Origin: AP-15 sp035570595
GTDB lineage: Bacteria > Pseudomonadota > Alphaproteobacteria > ATCC43930 > CGMCC-115725
Direction of reading: 5' to 3'
Assembly (NCBI GenBank): GCA_035570595.1
Contig: DATMLF010000252.1
Coordinates: 1 to 22,112, forward strand
DNA length: 22,112 nucleotides
This document shows, piece by piece, positions 7,239 to 14,823 of this stretch. The notes below the pieces were generated by a model that did no database searches, had not been told where the DNA came from, and saw only the letters and a program-made list of their open reading frames with translations. Made by a program: the position numbers and the translations under genes. Position 1 is the first letter of the stretch. Each line of letters starts with the position of its first letter.

Positions 7239-7664
7239 CTACTGTCGGCCGCCAGGGAGAGTCTGCTCGTCGTCTGCCGCGTAGCACGGCGTGACGGTAA
7301 TCCGATCCCGGTGATTCTGAATTTCCGACTTGCTGAAGAGCTTGCAGCGGTTGCCGTTCAGCGTTATCCAAGCAACCGAAAACCCATAGGTTTTCGGACT
7401 GCTGCCAAAGGTGATTCTGACAGTGTCGCCCACTGCAATTCGCGATGGCAGGCGGATGTGGTGATAGGTCCGGCGCGAGCTGGTGACAAGCCAGTCAATA
7501 TGTTTTGTCAGCACGCCCCAGCCTCCGGTCCTGACTGCATTGACTGTGTCCGGCGGCGCCGCCGCGCCGGTGCCCGCGACGGCAACGATGACGGCCGCCA
7601 AGCCGAGGCGAAGCAGCAGTAGCCCATAACGACGCGCCGCCTCCCGTCCGGCAAAATTCAGCAC
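7239..7664 (-). CDS. Hypothetical exported protein
   Basis: A 141-residue protein not recognised. It begins with a signal peptide: basic residues (REAARR), a hydrophobic core (LLLLRLGLAAVIVAVAG), and an AAA-PPD site near residues 35-36. The mature part of about 105 residues contains GGWGVLTKHIDWLV and a conserved-looking block SRIAVGDTVRITFG. Two cysteines (in NRCKLF and VTPCYA) could form a periplasmic disulfide. I chose the GTG at 7664 because the signal peptide follows it directly and it leaves a gap to the upstream gene. The in-frame ATG at 7751 would add 29 residues and overlap the upstream gene, and has no ribosome site either. Confidence 0.55.
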   Translation of the reverse strand: MLNFAGREAARRYGLLLLRLGLAAVIVAVAGTGAAAPPDTVNAVRTGGWGVLTKHIDWLVTSSRRTYHHIRLPSRIAVGDTVRITFGSSPKTYGFSVAWITLNGNRCKLFSKSEIQNHRDRITVTPCYAADDEQTLPGGRQ

Positions 7665-7722
7665 TGCGCCTAGTCTTCGGCTGATTGCAAGGCTCGCATC
7701 ACGTCCGGCTTGGACAGCGGCT

Positions 7723-7941
7723 TCACGGCGTGTTGTTGGTGGGCCCGACATACGTGCCGCGCCACACTTCACTGCCGGAGCCGTCGAGGAGACGCACGTC
7801 AAGCTCGGCGTCCGCGGTGACCGCGGGCTCATAGACGGTTTGCACATGGGCTTTCGCGGCTTCGAGATGCGGCGCGTCGAAACTTCCGCCTGCCAGTCGG
7901 TGATGGCCGCCGACCGGCACAATCTCATAATTCCAATGCAT
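7723..7941 (-). CDS. Small hypothetical protein, 72 residues
   Basis: A short acidic cytoplasmic protein (MHWNYEIVPVGGHHRL...) with mixed strand and helix character. It contains one predicted helix (DAPHLEAAKAHVQTVYEP) between strands, and a terminal VRLLDGSGSEVWRGTYVG segment. The start is supported by GGAGG five bases before the ATG at 7941. I do not recognise a named family. The gene lies just upstream of the exported protein and may be co-transcribed with it. Confidence 0.65.
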   Translation of the reverse strand: MHWNYEIVPVGGHHRLAGGSFDAPHLEAAKAHVQTVYEPAVTADAELDVRLLDGSGSEVWRGTYVGPTNNTP

Positions 7942-8322
7942 GCCATCCTCCGTGCTTTTCTATGGGCCTCGAATGTCGCCGTCCACCGGCTCAAATCGCC
8001 GAACGTTCTTGCTCGACAAGACCAAAAAAGAACCGGCGCCTGTTCGGTTAAACCGCACGTCAAAAGCATCTTTCGCTGTTGCCGTTCGAAATGCAGCTGC
8101 GCGCCTGATTTTATGCGGACTGGGCAATTCCCGTTTACCACCGCCGCCTCGCGACGGCTGAGGACTGGAGTGTATATCGCCGAGGCTGAGCGCGGAACAC
8201 CTCTGTGCCTTCTCAAGCGTGGCGCCGGCCCACGCAGATAGCGGGAATGTTCGTCAGGGCTTGGGCTGTCCCGAGCGCGCGGCGTGCGTCGGCGCCGCGG
8301 CCGCGGTTATGTTTCCCATACG
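7942..8322. other. Intergenic stretch, no gene supported
   Basis: About 380 bases lie between two minus-strand genes. ORFs here lack ribosome sites and have shadow-like composition. Two inverted repeats are visible: the 16-bp near-palindrome GAACCGGCGCCTGTTC at 8030-8045 and the 8-bp palindrome GAACGTTC at 8001-8008. They lie about 60-100 bases before the 72-residue ORF. They could be operator sites, but I cannot tie them to a known regulator. Confidence 0.4.
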
Positions 8323-8616
8323 CTACGGTTTGGTCGTCGTCGTGGACTGGGTCGTGGCGCCGCCACTGTCGGGGTTCATTTCGGTCTTCGCGTGCGTTTC
8401 CGAGCTGCCCGCCGCACCCTGCTTGTAGGTGTCCTTCTTGGTGACCGGATCCCCGTTCCACCCGGTGCCCTGTTTGGTGGTCGAAGTCATCGAGCCGCCG
8501 TTCGGGTTTGAGGTCACGGTCGTCGTCGACGTGCCTGAGCCCGCGGTGCCTTGGGCCAGTGCCACGCCGGCCATCAAACCGAGGGCGGCGGCGCCGGCCA
8601 ATAGATGTCTGATCAT
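8323..8616 (-). CDS. Small exported Thr/Ser/Gly-rich protein
   Basis: A 97-residue protein with a clear signal peptide (MIRHLLAGAAALGLMAGVALAQ, cleaved after ALA near residue 21). The mature part is of low complexity, rich in Thr, Ser, Gly, Lys and Asn, with repeated motifs of the type TSTTT and STTTTKP. The mature protein is probably unstructured in the periplasm. The ATG at 8616 is preceded by AGGAAG at suitable spacing. No family or function is apparent; similar small exported proteins are common in soil alphaproteobacteria. Confidence 0.75.
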   Translation of the reverse strand: MIRHLLAGAAALGLMAGVALAQGTAGSGTSTTTVTSNPNGGSMTSTTKQGTGWNGDPVTKKDTYKQGAAGSSETHAKTEMNPDSGGATTQSTTTTKP

Positions 8617-8782
8617 CGATACGCTTCCTGCTGTTGCACTATGTGCGTAAACCGCTGGTGCCCTGAAGCAGTTCCCCCGCGGCCGCGTGCCTCCGCCGCC
8701 GGCAGGCAGACGCCGTGTCCGGCGATCGCGGCGCCGCGATCGAGCACGTGCCGCGTCCTCTCCGCCTCGGGCGACCGGATAT

Positions 8783-9601
8783 TCATTCCGGCGTCAGACG
8801 GAGGTCGATGCCGGCGCCGTGCACCTCCGCCAAGTAGCCTTTCACCACCCCGAATTCGGTGTCGTATTCCATTCGCACCGGCATGACGCCAACGCCTGGG
8901 GCCACGCGGGCATACCAGATCCTGCCGTGCTGGTAGGTGCCGTCGCTGCGATCCGGGTTGACGATGATGTCCTCGCGCGCGACTTCGCAGGATTGCGCGG
9001 GGCCGGTGAAGTTTTGGTGCCCGTCAGCGGACAGATCCTCGCGGTGCAGATTGGTGAAGCGGAGATCGTAAAGGCCGCTGCCGTCAAACACGTGAACAAC
9101 CATGGCGCAAGTGCCGCGATCGGTGACTTGGCGCTGGACCAGGAAATACGCCGTCAGTTGGTCGACCGTGCCGCGGATCTGCTGCGCTGTCACCAGCAAA
9201 GGCCGTTTGGATGATGCTGGTGACGACGTCGTGGCATCGATAACCGCGCCATTGTCACCGTAATCGACGCCATAATGCCGATCCACACCGTTGCGGCGCA
9301 CTTCGGAATGATACGATCGGGGCTGAACAGTGTCGCTGCCGAGCGCGCCATGCACAGCCGAATGGCTGGTCAGGTCGACAAACATCCGCGCCAGGCCGCG
9401 GGTGGCGAGGTCCGTCGAGATCTGGTAGCGATGGGGTGTCTCCTCGACGGTGGTGCGGTTGGTCAACAGGTGAATCCCGGCAAATCCGAAGACTTCAAAC
9501 CGCGCCTCGACCTGTTTCAGCGTGGCCGCCGCGCTGCTGCTCGCCAGCAGAATTCCACCAATCGCCGACCACAGCGCGGCCCGAGTGAGGATCGTCAGCA
9601 T
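8783..9601 (-). CDS. Exported DUF3108-like protein
   Basis: A 272-residue protein starting with a signal peptide (MLTILTRAALWSAIGGILLASSSAAA, cleavage near residue 26) and so probably periplasmic. The mature part is strand-rich. It has the pattern of DUF3108 proteins: an opening ARFEVFGFAGIHLL strand pair, a YQISTDLATRGLARM segment, a central Y.SE..RNG.DR.Y block, and a closing VMPVRMEYDTEFGVVKGYLAEV strand pair. That assignment is from pattern memory. Two cysteines (GTCAMVV and QSCEVA) may pair. The ATG at 9601 is chosen because the signal peptide follows it; an upstream in-frame start at 9661 would bury the signal. No function is known for the family. Confidence 0.7.
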   Translation of the reverse strand: MLTILTRAALWSAIGGILLASSSAAATLKQVEARFEVFGFAGIHLLTNRTTVEETPHRYQISTDLATRGLARMFVDLTSHSAVHGALGSDTVQPRSYHSEVRRNGVDRHYGVDYGDNGAVIDATTSSPASSKRPLLVTAQQIRGTVDQLTAYFLVQRQVTDRGTCAMVVHVFDGSGLYDLRFTNLHREDLSADGHQNFTGPAQSCEVAREDIIVNPDRSDGTYQHGRIWYARVAPGVGVMPVRMEYDTEFGVVKGYLAEVHGAGIDLRLTPE

Positions 9602-9887
9602 CAGGATCCGACTAAGGAATGGGTGGGGTTGGAGGTTTGAGGTAATTCGATTTCGTGTCAAGAAGCAGCTCAGAATCCGCGCTGCCGGGGGCGGCTGACG
9701 ACCTTTCTGTTGTTGAAGTCGCTGGCCCGATTCTCATTGAATGGACGAAATCCCGTGCGGGACGCGACTTTCGTTGTCAAGGGAATTAATGGTCGGCGGG
9801 CGAAGCTCCCGGCGTTGCTGCGGTCGCGCGGTTGGCGGATGGAGCCGTCCGCACGATCCGGCGGCCGGCCGTCTTGGTGAAGGGGGC

Positions 9888-10985
9888 TCAGGCGCGCCGG
9901 AAGCGGCGGCCTTGCCCCTCGGGTTCCAGCTTGGCGGCGACCGCGGCGATAATCTCCTCCAGGATGGCGTCGATGTCGTAGCGGCGGCGCCACCCCGGAT
10001 AGTCGGCCTCGAAGCGGCGCACGTCGGAAATCCACCAGATGTGGTCGCCGGTGCGATTCTCTTCGCAATAGGACCAGTTGACAGGCTTGCCGGTCAGCCG
10101 TTCGCAGGCGGCAATCGCCTCCAGCATCGAGCAGTTGGCCGCGCGCCCGCCGCCGATGTTATAGACCGCGCCCGACCGCGGCGCCTGGATGAAGTGCCAG
10201 AACGCGCTGACGAGGTCATAGGAATGGATGTTGTCGCGCACCTGCTTGCCCCTGTAGCCGAGCACGGTATAGGGCTCGCCGGTGACCGCGCACCGGGCAA
10301 GAAAGGCGAGAAAGCCGTGCAGCTTCGCCCCCGAATGGCCGGGGCCCGTCAGGCAGCCGCCGCGGAACGAGGCGGTGCGCATCCCGAAATAGCGGCCGTA
10401 TTCCTGCACGAGGACGTCAGCGGCAAGCTTCGAGGCGCCGAAGAGGCTGTGCAGGCATGCGTCGAGGCTCATGCTCTCGTCGATGCCGTGCGCGGCAAAC
10501 GGGTGCTCGGGGCTGATTTCCCAGCGCCATTCGCGCTCGACGAGCGGCAGCCGGTTGGGGGCGTCGCCATAGACCTTGTTGGTGCTGGTAAAGACAAATG
10601 CCGCCTCTGGGCAGTGTCGGCGCGTCGCTTCCAAGAGGTTCAGCGTGCCGTTGGCATTGACCGCGAAGTCGGTCTGCGGGTCGGTCGCCGCCCAGTCGTG
10701 CGACGGCTGCGCCGCCGTGTGGATGACGGCGACAATGGCGTCGCCGTAATCGCCAAAGACGGCGTCGAGCAGCCGCCCATTGCGAATGTCGCCGTCGACG
10801 TGCCGGTAGTCTGCAACTTCGGCTTCAAGCCGGCGGCGGCTCCACGCGGTGCTCGCCTCCGGGCCGAAGAACACCCGCCGCATGTCGTTGTCGATGCCGA
10901 CGACGCGGAACCCCTCGGCCGCAAAAAAGCGCACCGCTTCGGCCCCGATCAGCCCCGCCGAGCCGGTAACCAGGATGACGCTCAT
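9888..10985 (-). CDS. NAD-dependent epimerase/dehydratase, CDP-paratose 2-epimerase-like, with Phe at the catalytic Tyr position
   Basis: A 365-residue extended-SDR enzyme of the sugar-nucleotide epimerase class. The Rossmann dinucleotide motif GSAGLIG is at 8-14, an acidic NAD selector is in GIDND (30-34), and VFTSTNKVYGD (131-141) holds the usual active-site Ser/Thr. Overall order resembles the CDP-tyvelose/paratose 2-epimerase RfbE: HGDIRN-like, NANGTLNLLEA, STNKVYGD, GKQVRD and YNIGGG. The YxxxK motif reads SLFGASK (181-186), so Phe182 replaces the catalytic Tyr while Lys186 remains. Family members of this type often serve polysaccharide or O-antigen sugar synthesis, but the substrate here is not known. 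The ATG at 10985 begins directly at the Rossmann strand. There are no other sugar genes around it. Confidence 0.8.
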   Translation of the reverse strand: MSVILVTGSAGLIGAEAVRFFAAEGFRVVGIDNDMRRVFFGPEASTAWSRRRLEAEVADYRHVDGDIRNGRLLDAVFGDYGDAIVAVIHTAAQPSHDWAATDPQTDFAVNANGTLNLLEATRRHCPEAAFVFTSTNKVYGDAPNRLPLVEREWRWEISPEHPFAAHGIDESMSLDACLHSLFGASKLAADVLVQEYGRYFGMRTASFRGGCLTGPGHSGAKLHGFLAFLARCAVTGEPYTVLGYRGKQVRDNIHSYDLVSAFWHFIQAPRSGAVYNIGGGRAANCSMLEAIAACERLTGKPVNWSYCEENRTGDHIWWISDVRRFEADYPGWRRRYDIDAILEEIIAAVAAKLEPEGQGRRFRRA

Positions 10986-11448
10986 TGCCGACCCCGCGAC
11001 GCCCGCCGACCCGATGTCGGCTTCGGCTTCCACGCGAATAACAAGAAAACCGTTCCACGGTTCATCGCGGCGCCGTCGGTTCCGAACGGCGGCGACTGCC
11101 AGTAAGGTTTGGTGCCTGCGCCGCCGCGCGAAATGCTCGATTTAACCGCGCCCGCGCGCTCCGCTCGGCCGCCTCCGCGATGCTTTAGTCCCGTTCCTCG
11201 CTGCGGCGACGAAACCCTAGACCACATGCCCGCCCAAGGGCGGGGCTGTGCCGCGCGCGGCGGCGAATGCGGTGCCTGTTGTTGTCCACCGGCGGTGCTG
11301 CTTTGCCGAATTGCGGGCCGGGCCGAGCTGCCTTGAGCGATGCGATTCCTTCGGGCATGCCGCCAAAATGAGTGCCGCGGCGGCGGCGGCAAGCTACCCT
11401 GCCGCCGGCCGCGCTACAAAGCCGCCGCTGCCATCAGAGGAGGTGCCC
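10986..11448. other. Divergent intergenic stretch between epimerase and alcohol dehydrogenase
   Basis: About 460 bases should hold the promoters of both divergent genes. I see no coding frame with a ribosome site and no convincing -35/-10 pair. A short inverted repeat, GCCCGCC-caag-GGCGGGG (11229-11246), could form a hairpin in the leader of the alcohol dehydrogenase gene. Confidence 0.35.
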
Positions 11449-12609
11449 ATGGTTCCGGTCATCACGACGCCGCGGCTGATCGCGGTCGGCGGCGGCGCGC
11501 TCGCCGAATTGCCGGCGATGCTCGGCCGGCTCGGGCTCGCGCGCCCACTGATCGTCACCGACCCCTACATTCGCGATTGCGGCATTCTCGACCGGGCGAC
11601 GGCATTGCTCGACCGCGCGGCGATCGGCTGGCGGGTGTTCTCGGACACGGTTCCCGATCCGACGACGACGGTCATCGAGGCCGGCGCCGGCATCGTTGCC
11701 GCGGGCGGCTTTGACAGCCTCGTCGCGGTTGGCGGCGGCAGCTCGATCGACACCGCCAAGGGGATGAGCGTCCTCGCCGCCAACGGCGGCCGGATGCGCG
11801 ACTACAAGGTCCCGAACGAAATCCCGAAATCGGGCCCGCCGGTGGTGGCCGTCCCGACGACCGCCGGCACCGGCTCGGAAGTCACGCGCTTTACGGTCGT
11901 CACCGACACCGAAACCGACGAAAAGATGCTGATCGCCGGCCTCGCCTGCTGTCCGCTGGCGGCGGTCGTCGATTACGAGCTGACCTTGACGATGCCGTTG
12001 CGGCTCACCGCCGACACCGGAATCGACAGCCTGACCCATGCGATCGAGGCGTATGTCAGCCGCCGCGCCAGCCCTTATACCGACGGGCTCGCCCGGAACG
12101 CGATGGGGCTGATCGCGCGCAACATCCGCACCGCCTGTGCCGAGCCCGGCAACCATCAGGCGCGCGAGGCGATGATGCTCGGCGCCACGACCGCCGGGAT
12201 GGCGTTTTCAAACGCCAGCGTCGCGCTCGTGCACGGCATGAGCCGGCCGATCGGTGCGTTTTTTCACGTGCCGCACGGGCTGTCGAACGCGATGCTGCTG
12301 CCCGAAATCACCGCCTTTTCGGCGCCGGCGGCACTCGACCGCTATGCCGACTGCGCCCGCGCGATGGGCGTCACCGAGGACGGCGAGGGCAACCAAGGCG
12401 CGGTCGCGCGGCTCCTCGACGAGCTGCGCCGGCTGAAGCGCGAGCTCAAGGTGCCGAGCCCGCGCGAATACGGGATCGACCCCGGCCGCTACGCGGAGCT
12501 GCTCCCGGTCATGGCAAGCCAGGCATTGGCCTCGGGCTCACCCGCCAACAACCCGCGCGTGCCGACAACGGACGAGATCGTCGAGCTCTACCGCCGGGTC
12601 TACGACTAG
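11449..12609 (+). CDS. Iron-containing (group III) alcohol dehydrogenase
   Basis: A 386-residue cytoplasmic NAD(P)-dependent alcohol dehydrogenase of the iron-activated family, about the usual length. The N-terminal Rossmann half carries GGGSSIDTAKG (95-105) and VPTTAGTGSEVT (135-146) for cofactor and phosphate binding. The C-terminal helical half carries the metal ligands Asp193 and His197 (DTGIDSLTHAIEAYVS), His262 (VHGMSRP) and His276 (FHVPHG), all present, so the enzyme should be active. Substrate in this family ranges over butanol, propanediol, lactaldehyde and others and cannot be read from sequence. The ATG at 11449 follows a strong GAGGAGG site; the frame is open upstream but shows no domain. 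It is convergent with the following SDR gene. Confidence 0.92.
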   Translation: MVPVITTPRLIAVGGGALAELPAMLGRLGLARPLIVTDPYIRDCGILDRATALLDRAAIGWRVFSDTVPDPTTTVIEAGAGIVAAGGFDSLVAVGGGSSIDTAKGMSVLAANGGRMRDYKVPNEIPKSGPPVVAVPTTAGTGSEVTRFTVVTDTETDEKMLIAGLACCPLAAVVDYELTLTMPLRLTADTGIDSLTHAIEAYVSRRASPYTDGLARNAMGLIARNIRTACAEPGNHQAREAMMLGATTAGMAFSNASVALVHGMSRPIGAFFHVPHGLSNAMLLPEITAFSAPAALDRYADCARAMGVTEDGEGNQGAVARLLDELRRLKRELKVPSPREYGIDPGRYAELLPVMASQALASGSPANNPRVPTTDEIVELYRRVYD

Positions 12610-12612
12610 GAT

Positions 12613-12641
12613 GGCCGGCCCGGCATCAGCTCGGGCCGACC
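12613..12641. terminator. Hairpin between convergent genes
   Basis: CGGCCCG at 12616-12622 pairs perfectly with CGGGCCG at 12632-12638, extended by a G-G/C-C pair set after one mismatch. The loop is nine bases. It fills the 37-base gap between the alcohol dehydrogenase stop and the convergent SDR stop, so it could terminate both. There is no T run on either side. Confidence 0.4.
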
Positions 12642-12646
12642 GCGCG

Positions 12647-13429
12647 TCACAAGGCGCTGCGGCGGCTGGAGCCGCCGCCGTCGATCGTGATGATCGAGCC
12701 GGTCGTGTAGGCGGATTTTTCCGAGGCGAGAAACGCCGCCATCCAGGCGATCTCCTCGGGCTTGGCGGCGCGGCCAAAGGCGTGGCCCCGCATCAATTCC
12801 GGCCAGCGCTCGGCGTCGCCGAGGCGGGCCTGGGCGCGCTGCCGCGTCAGGGTGACCAGCCGCTCGGTCAACACCGGGCCGGGGTTGATCCCGACGACGC
12901 GGAGCCCGTCGCGCGGCGAGCTGCCGCCCATCGCGCGGGTGAACGCCATCAGCGAGGCATTGCCCGACGACCCGGCGATATAGTCGAAATCGGGGTTTTC
13001 TCCGGCGGCACCCAGGATGTTCACGATGACACCCTGCCGGCGCTCGCGCATCAGCGCGTAAAAGCGCCGCGTCATGTTGACGTAGCCGAAAACCTTCAGG
13101 TCCCAGGCCTCGCGCCAGCGCGCCTCGTCGACCGTGTCGATGTTGCCGCCGGGGATGGCGCCGGCGTTGTTGACCAGGATTTCGGTGTCGGGGCACTCGG
13201 CGGCGAGCCGGTCGACATTCCGGCTGTCGCTGAGGTCGAGCGCGAACACCCGCACCGCGACGTTGTACCGGCCGGCGATCGCGGCTTCCGCCGCGTCGAG
13301 GTCCGCCGCGGTGCGCGAGACCAGCACGATGTCGCAGCCTTCCTCCGCGAGCGCCTCGGCGCAGGCCCGGCCGATCCCTTTCGACGCGCCGGTCACGAGC
13401 GCCTTCTTGCCGCGCAACCCGAGTTCCAT
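12647..13429 (-). CDS. SDR-fold protein lacking the canonical Ser-Tyr-Lys catalytic set
   Basis: A 260-residue protein with the classical short-chain dehydrogenase fold. The dinucleotide motif TGASKGIG is at 13-20, an acidic/structural D65 is in ALDLSD, NNAGA is at 87-91, and the typical INPGPVLTERL and ITIDGGGSS segments come late. The active-site stretch reads NILGAAGENPDFDYIAGSSGNASLMAF. By alignment to the usual S-(x12)-YxxxK-AAL spacing, Gly140, Gly153 and Asn157 take the places of Ser, Tyr and Lys. Cofactor binding is probably intact, but normal SDR chemistry is doubtful. I recall related alphaproteobacterial proteins with the same GENPDFDY...SGNASL stretch, so this is likely a lineage and not a recent mutation. 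The ATG at 13429 follows AGGAC at good spacing. Confidence 0.85.
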   Translation of the reverse strand: MELGLRGKKALVTGASKGIGRACAEALAEEGCDIVLVSRTAADLDAAEAAIAGRYNVAVRVFALDLSDSRNVDRLAAECPDTEILVNNAGAIPGGNIDTVDEARWREAWDLKVFGYVNMTRRFYALMRERRQGVIVNILGAAGENPDFDYIAGSSGNASLMAFTRAMGGSSPRDGLRVVGINPGPVLTERLVTLTRQRAQARLGDAERWPELMRGHAFGRAAKPEEIAWMAAFLASEKSAYTTGSIITIDGGGSSRRSAL

Positions 13430-13743
13430 TCGTCCTGTCCCCCGCAGTCCCGTCCGCCGCGCCTCCTCCGCACTCCGCGAGCACGCAACGCGCGAGCCGA
13501 CCATCGCGGGCGGAATCTAAGTCCGCCCTCGCGCCCGGTCAAACGCAGCATTCGTTGCGGGGCATCGGCCTGGAAGTCCGCAGCGTTCCAACATAAATAG
13601 TTTCGCAAAACGAATCTGTTTGAATACCGAGGCTGCCGTGTTGCGGCGGCGCCCAATGACGATTTGGCGTGAAACCATTTCTGACAGTCGCCGATGCCGG
13701 GTTTGCGGCGGTTGATCTAGGTTCCCCGGCGCGAGAAGGTGAC
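13430..13743. other. Divergent intergenic stretch with hairpin and AT-rich island
   Basis: About 310 bases lie between the divergent SDR and PSD-like genes. A perfect 7-bp inverted repeat, GGGCGGA-atctaag-TCCGCCC (13508-13528), lies about 80 bases before the SDR start. An AT-rich island at about 13588-13625 stands out in this GC-rich window and contains the small inverted repeat TTTCG-caaa-ACGAA. It is the likely promoter region for one or both genes, but no clear -35/-10 pair can be fixed. No gene is seen. Confidence 0.4.
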
Positions 13744-14445
13744 ATGAATCGCCTGTTGGCTCTTCAGCTCGGCATCATCGCCCTTTGCGTGTGGAGCATC
13801 GTCGAGCTTTTAGTTAATTTTCCGTATCCCTCGCCGCTGGTGCGTCCGTTTCTGCCGCCAGCGTTGCGGTGGCCGACCCAGCAGGTCGAAGGCTGGGTCA
13901 ACACGCAGGATTTTCCGTCGAGCTTTCTGCAATATTTCGGCCGCGACCCCGAGCGTACGATACCCCCCGGGGCGAATTTGGTGGCGCCGGCCGACGGGGT
14001 GATCGGCGCGGTCCTGCATCGCGGCGGGCTCAGCTATCTCGTCGTCAACATGTCCTTTTGGGATGTGCACGTGATCCGCGCCCCGGCCGCGGGGACCGTC
14101 ACCGGGGTCGAGGAGGAAGGTGTGCGCCTCGTCCGCCGCGCCAAGGACAAGGAGCAAATGGCGGAAAATATCTACGAGCGCGGCAAGGACGCTCCGGTGC
14201 AGAAAATAATCTCGTTCAAAACAGGCTACGGAGATCTGAAGGTGCGGATGATCACCAGCTACTGGGCAAGCCGGCTGAAGGTCTGGGTCGCCCGCGGCCA
14301 GGATTTGCAAAAGGGCGAGCGCATCGGCCGCATCATGCTTGGCAGCACGACGGTGCTGGAGATGCCGGGCAACGTCGCATTCTCCGTCAAGCTGGGGCAG
14401 CATGTGACGGGCGGCGAAACGATCGTCTACAAAGGCCCGGAATAG
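13744..14445 (+). CDS. Membrane-anchored phosphatidylserine decarboxylase-like protein
   Basis: A 233-residue protein. Residues 4-25 are one hydrophobic anchor (LLALQLGIIALCVWSIVELLV). The rest has the phosphatidylserine decarboxylase pattern: LVAPADGVIG with Asp84, MSFWDVHVIRAP with His109, and GERIGRIMLGSTTVLEMP with the self-cleavage site between Gly200 and Ser201. In the known family, cleavage there turns the Ser into the pyruvoyl cofactor, and Asp and His assist. All three are present, so a decarboxylase making phosphatidylethanolamine or a related headgroup is plausible. There is no neighbouring phosphatidylserine synthase gene, as short bacterial psd genes often have, so another lipid substrate is possible. 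The ATG at 13744 follows AAGGTGAC; the in-frame 13669 start is less likely. It is coupled to the next small membrane protein. Confidence 0.75.
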   Translation: MNRLLALQLGIIALCVWSIVELLVNFPYPSPLVRPFLPPALRWPTQQVEGWVNTQDFPSSFLQYFGRDPERTIPPGANLVAPADGVIGAVLHRGGLSYLVVNMSFWDVHVIRAPAAGTVTGVEEEGVRLVRRAKDKEQMAENIYERGKDAPVQKIISFKTGYGDLKVRMITSYWASRLKVWVARGQDLQKGERIGRIMLGSTTVLEMPGNVAFSVKLGQHVTGGETIVYKGPE

Positions 14446-14466
14446 ACATGACCGGAATAGACATGA
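14437..14466 (+). repeat. 15-bp tandem duplication across a stop/start junction
   Basis: The unit CCGGAATAGACATGA occurs twice head to tail (14437-14451 and 14452-14466). The first copy holds the TAG stop of the PSD-like gene and the ATG at 14448. The second copy supplies another in-frame ATG at 14463. Confidence 0.9.
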
Positions 14467-14684
14467 CCCCGGCGATCTGGAAGGACGGGCGGTTTTCCTG
14501 GGGGGTCATCGCGGCCGTCTTGTTTGTCACGGTGTCGCTCGTCGCATTCGACCTGGCGTGGCGCGCGGTCAAGCTCGCGTTCGACACTTTGCTGATCTAC
14601 TGCGTCATCGTCGATCTCGCGGCGGCGGTGGTGCTGTTCCTGGCGTTCCGCGTCTGCGCCCGGATGCGCCGGCGATCGCGCTGA
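14448..14684 (+). CDS. Small two-helix membrane protein
   Basis: A 78-residue inner-membrane protein (73 if started at the second ATG, 14463) with two hydrophobic segments, about residues 18-36 (WGVIAAVLFVTVSLVAFDL) and 43-66 (LAFDTLLIYCVIVDLAAAVVLFLA), and a basic tail RMRRRSR. Its start lies two bases after the stop of the PSD-like gene and there is no separate ribosome site, so translation is probably coupled. No family is recognised. The context suggests a membrane partner or accessory of the lipid enzyme, but that is inference. The first five residues (MTGID) come from the tandem duplication and may not be part of the ancestral protein. Confidence 0.65.
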   Translation: MTGIDMTPAIWKDGRFSWGVIAAVLFVTVSLVAFDLAWRAVKLAFDTLLIYCVIVDLAAAVVLFLAFRVCARMRRRSR

Positions 14685-14770
14685 CCAAACCGCGCTCCCC
14701 CGCGTGAGCGGAGGATTGGGAACACGAGCCGGCCGATTGCGGGCTCTTCCGGTGAACGGCCGTTGGTCGC

Positions 14771-14790
14771 GGCCGGCAAGGGCGCCGGCC
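14771..14790. terminator. GC-rich hairpin downstream of the PSD-like pair
   Basis: GGCCGGC (14771-14777) pairs perfectly with GCCGGCC (14784-14790) around AAGGGC, about 87 bases after the small membrane protein. No T run follows, so it may be a weak terminator or only a GC-rich structure. Confidence 0.3.
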
Positions 14791-14823
14791 CGGGCCGCGC
14801 GCCGGATGATCGCTGTCGCATTT

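Noticed and set aside
8001..8045. GAAC/GTTC palindromes as an SOS (LexA) box
   Set aside because: Alphaproteobacterial LexA sites, as I know them, are GTTC-N7-GTTC direct repeats. The arrangement here is inverted with a spacing of 0 or 8, and the adjacent genes are not repair genes.
9741..11105. Plus-strand ORF of 454 codons opposite the epimerase
   Set aside because: It is the antisense shadow of the epimerase gene, without motifs of its own.
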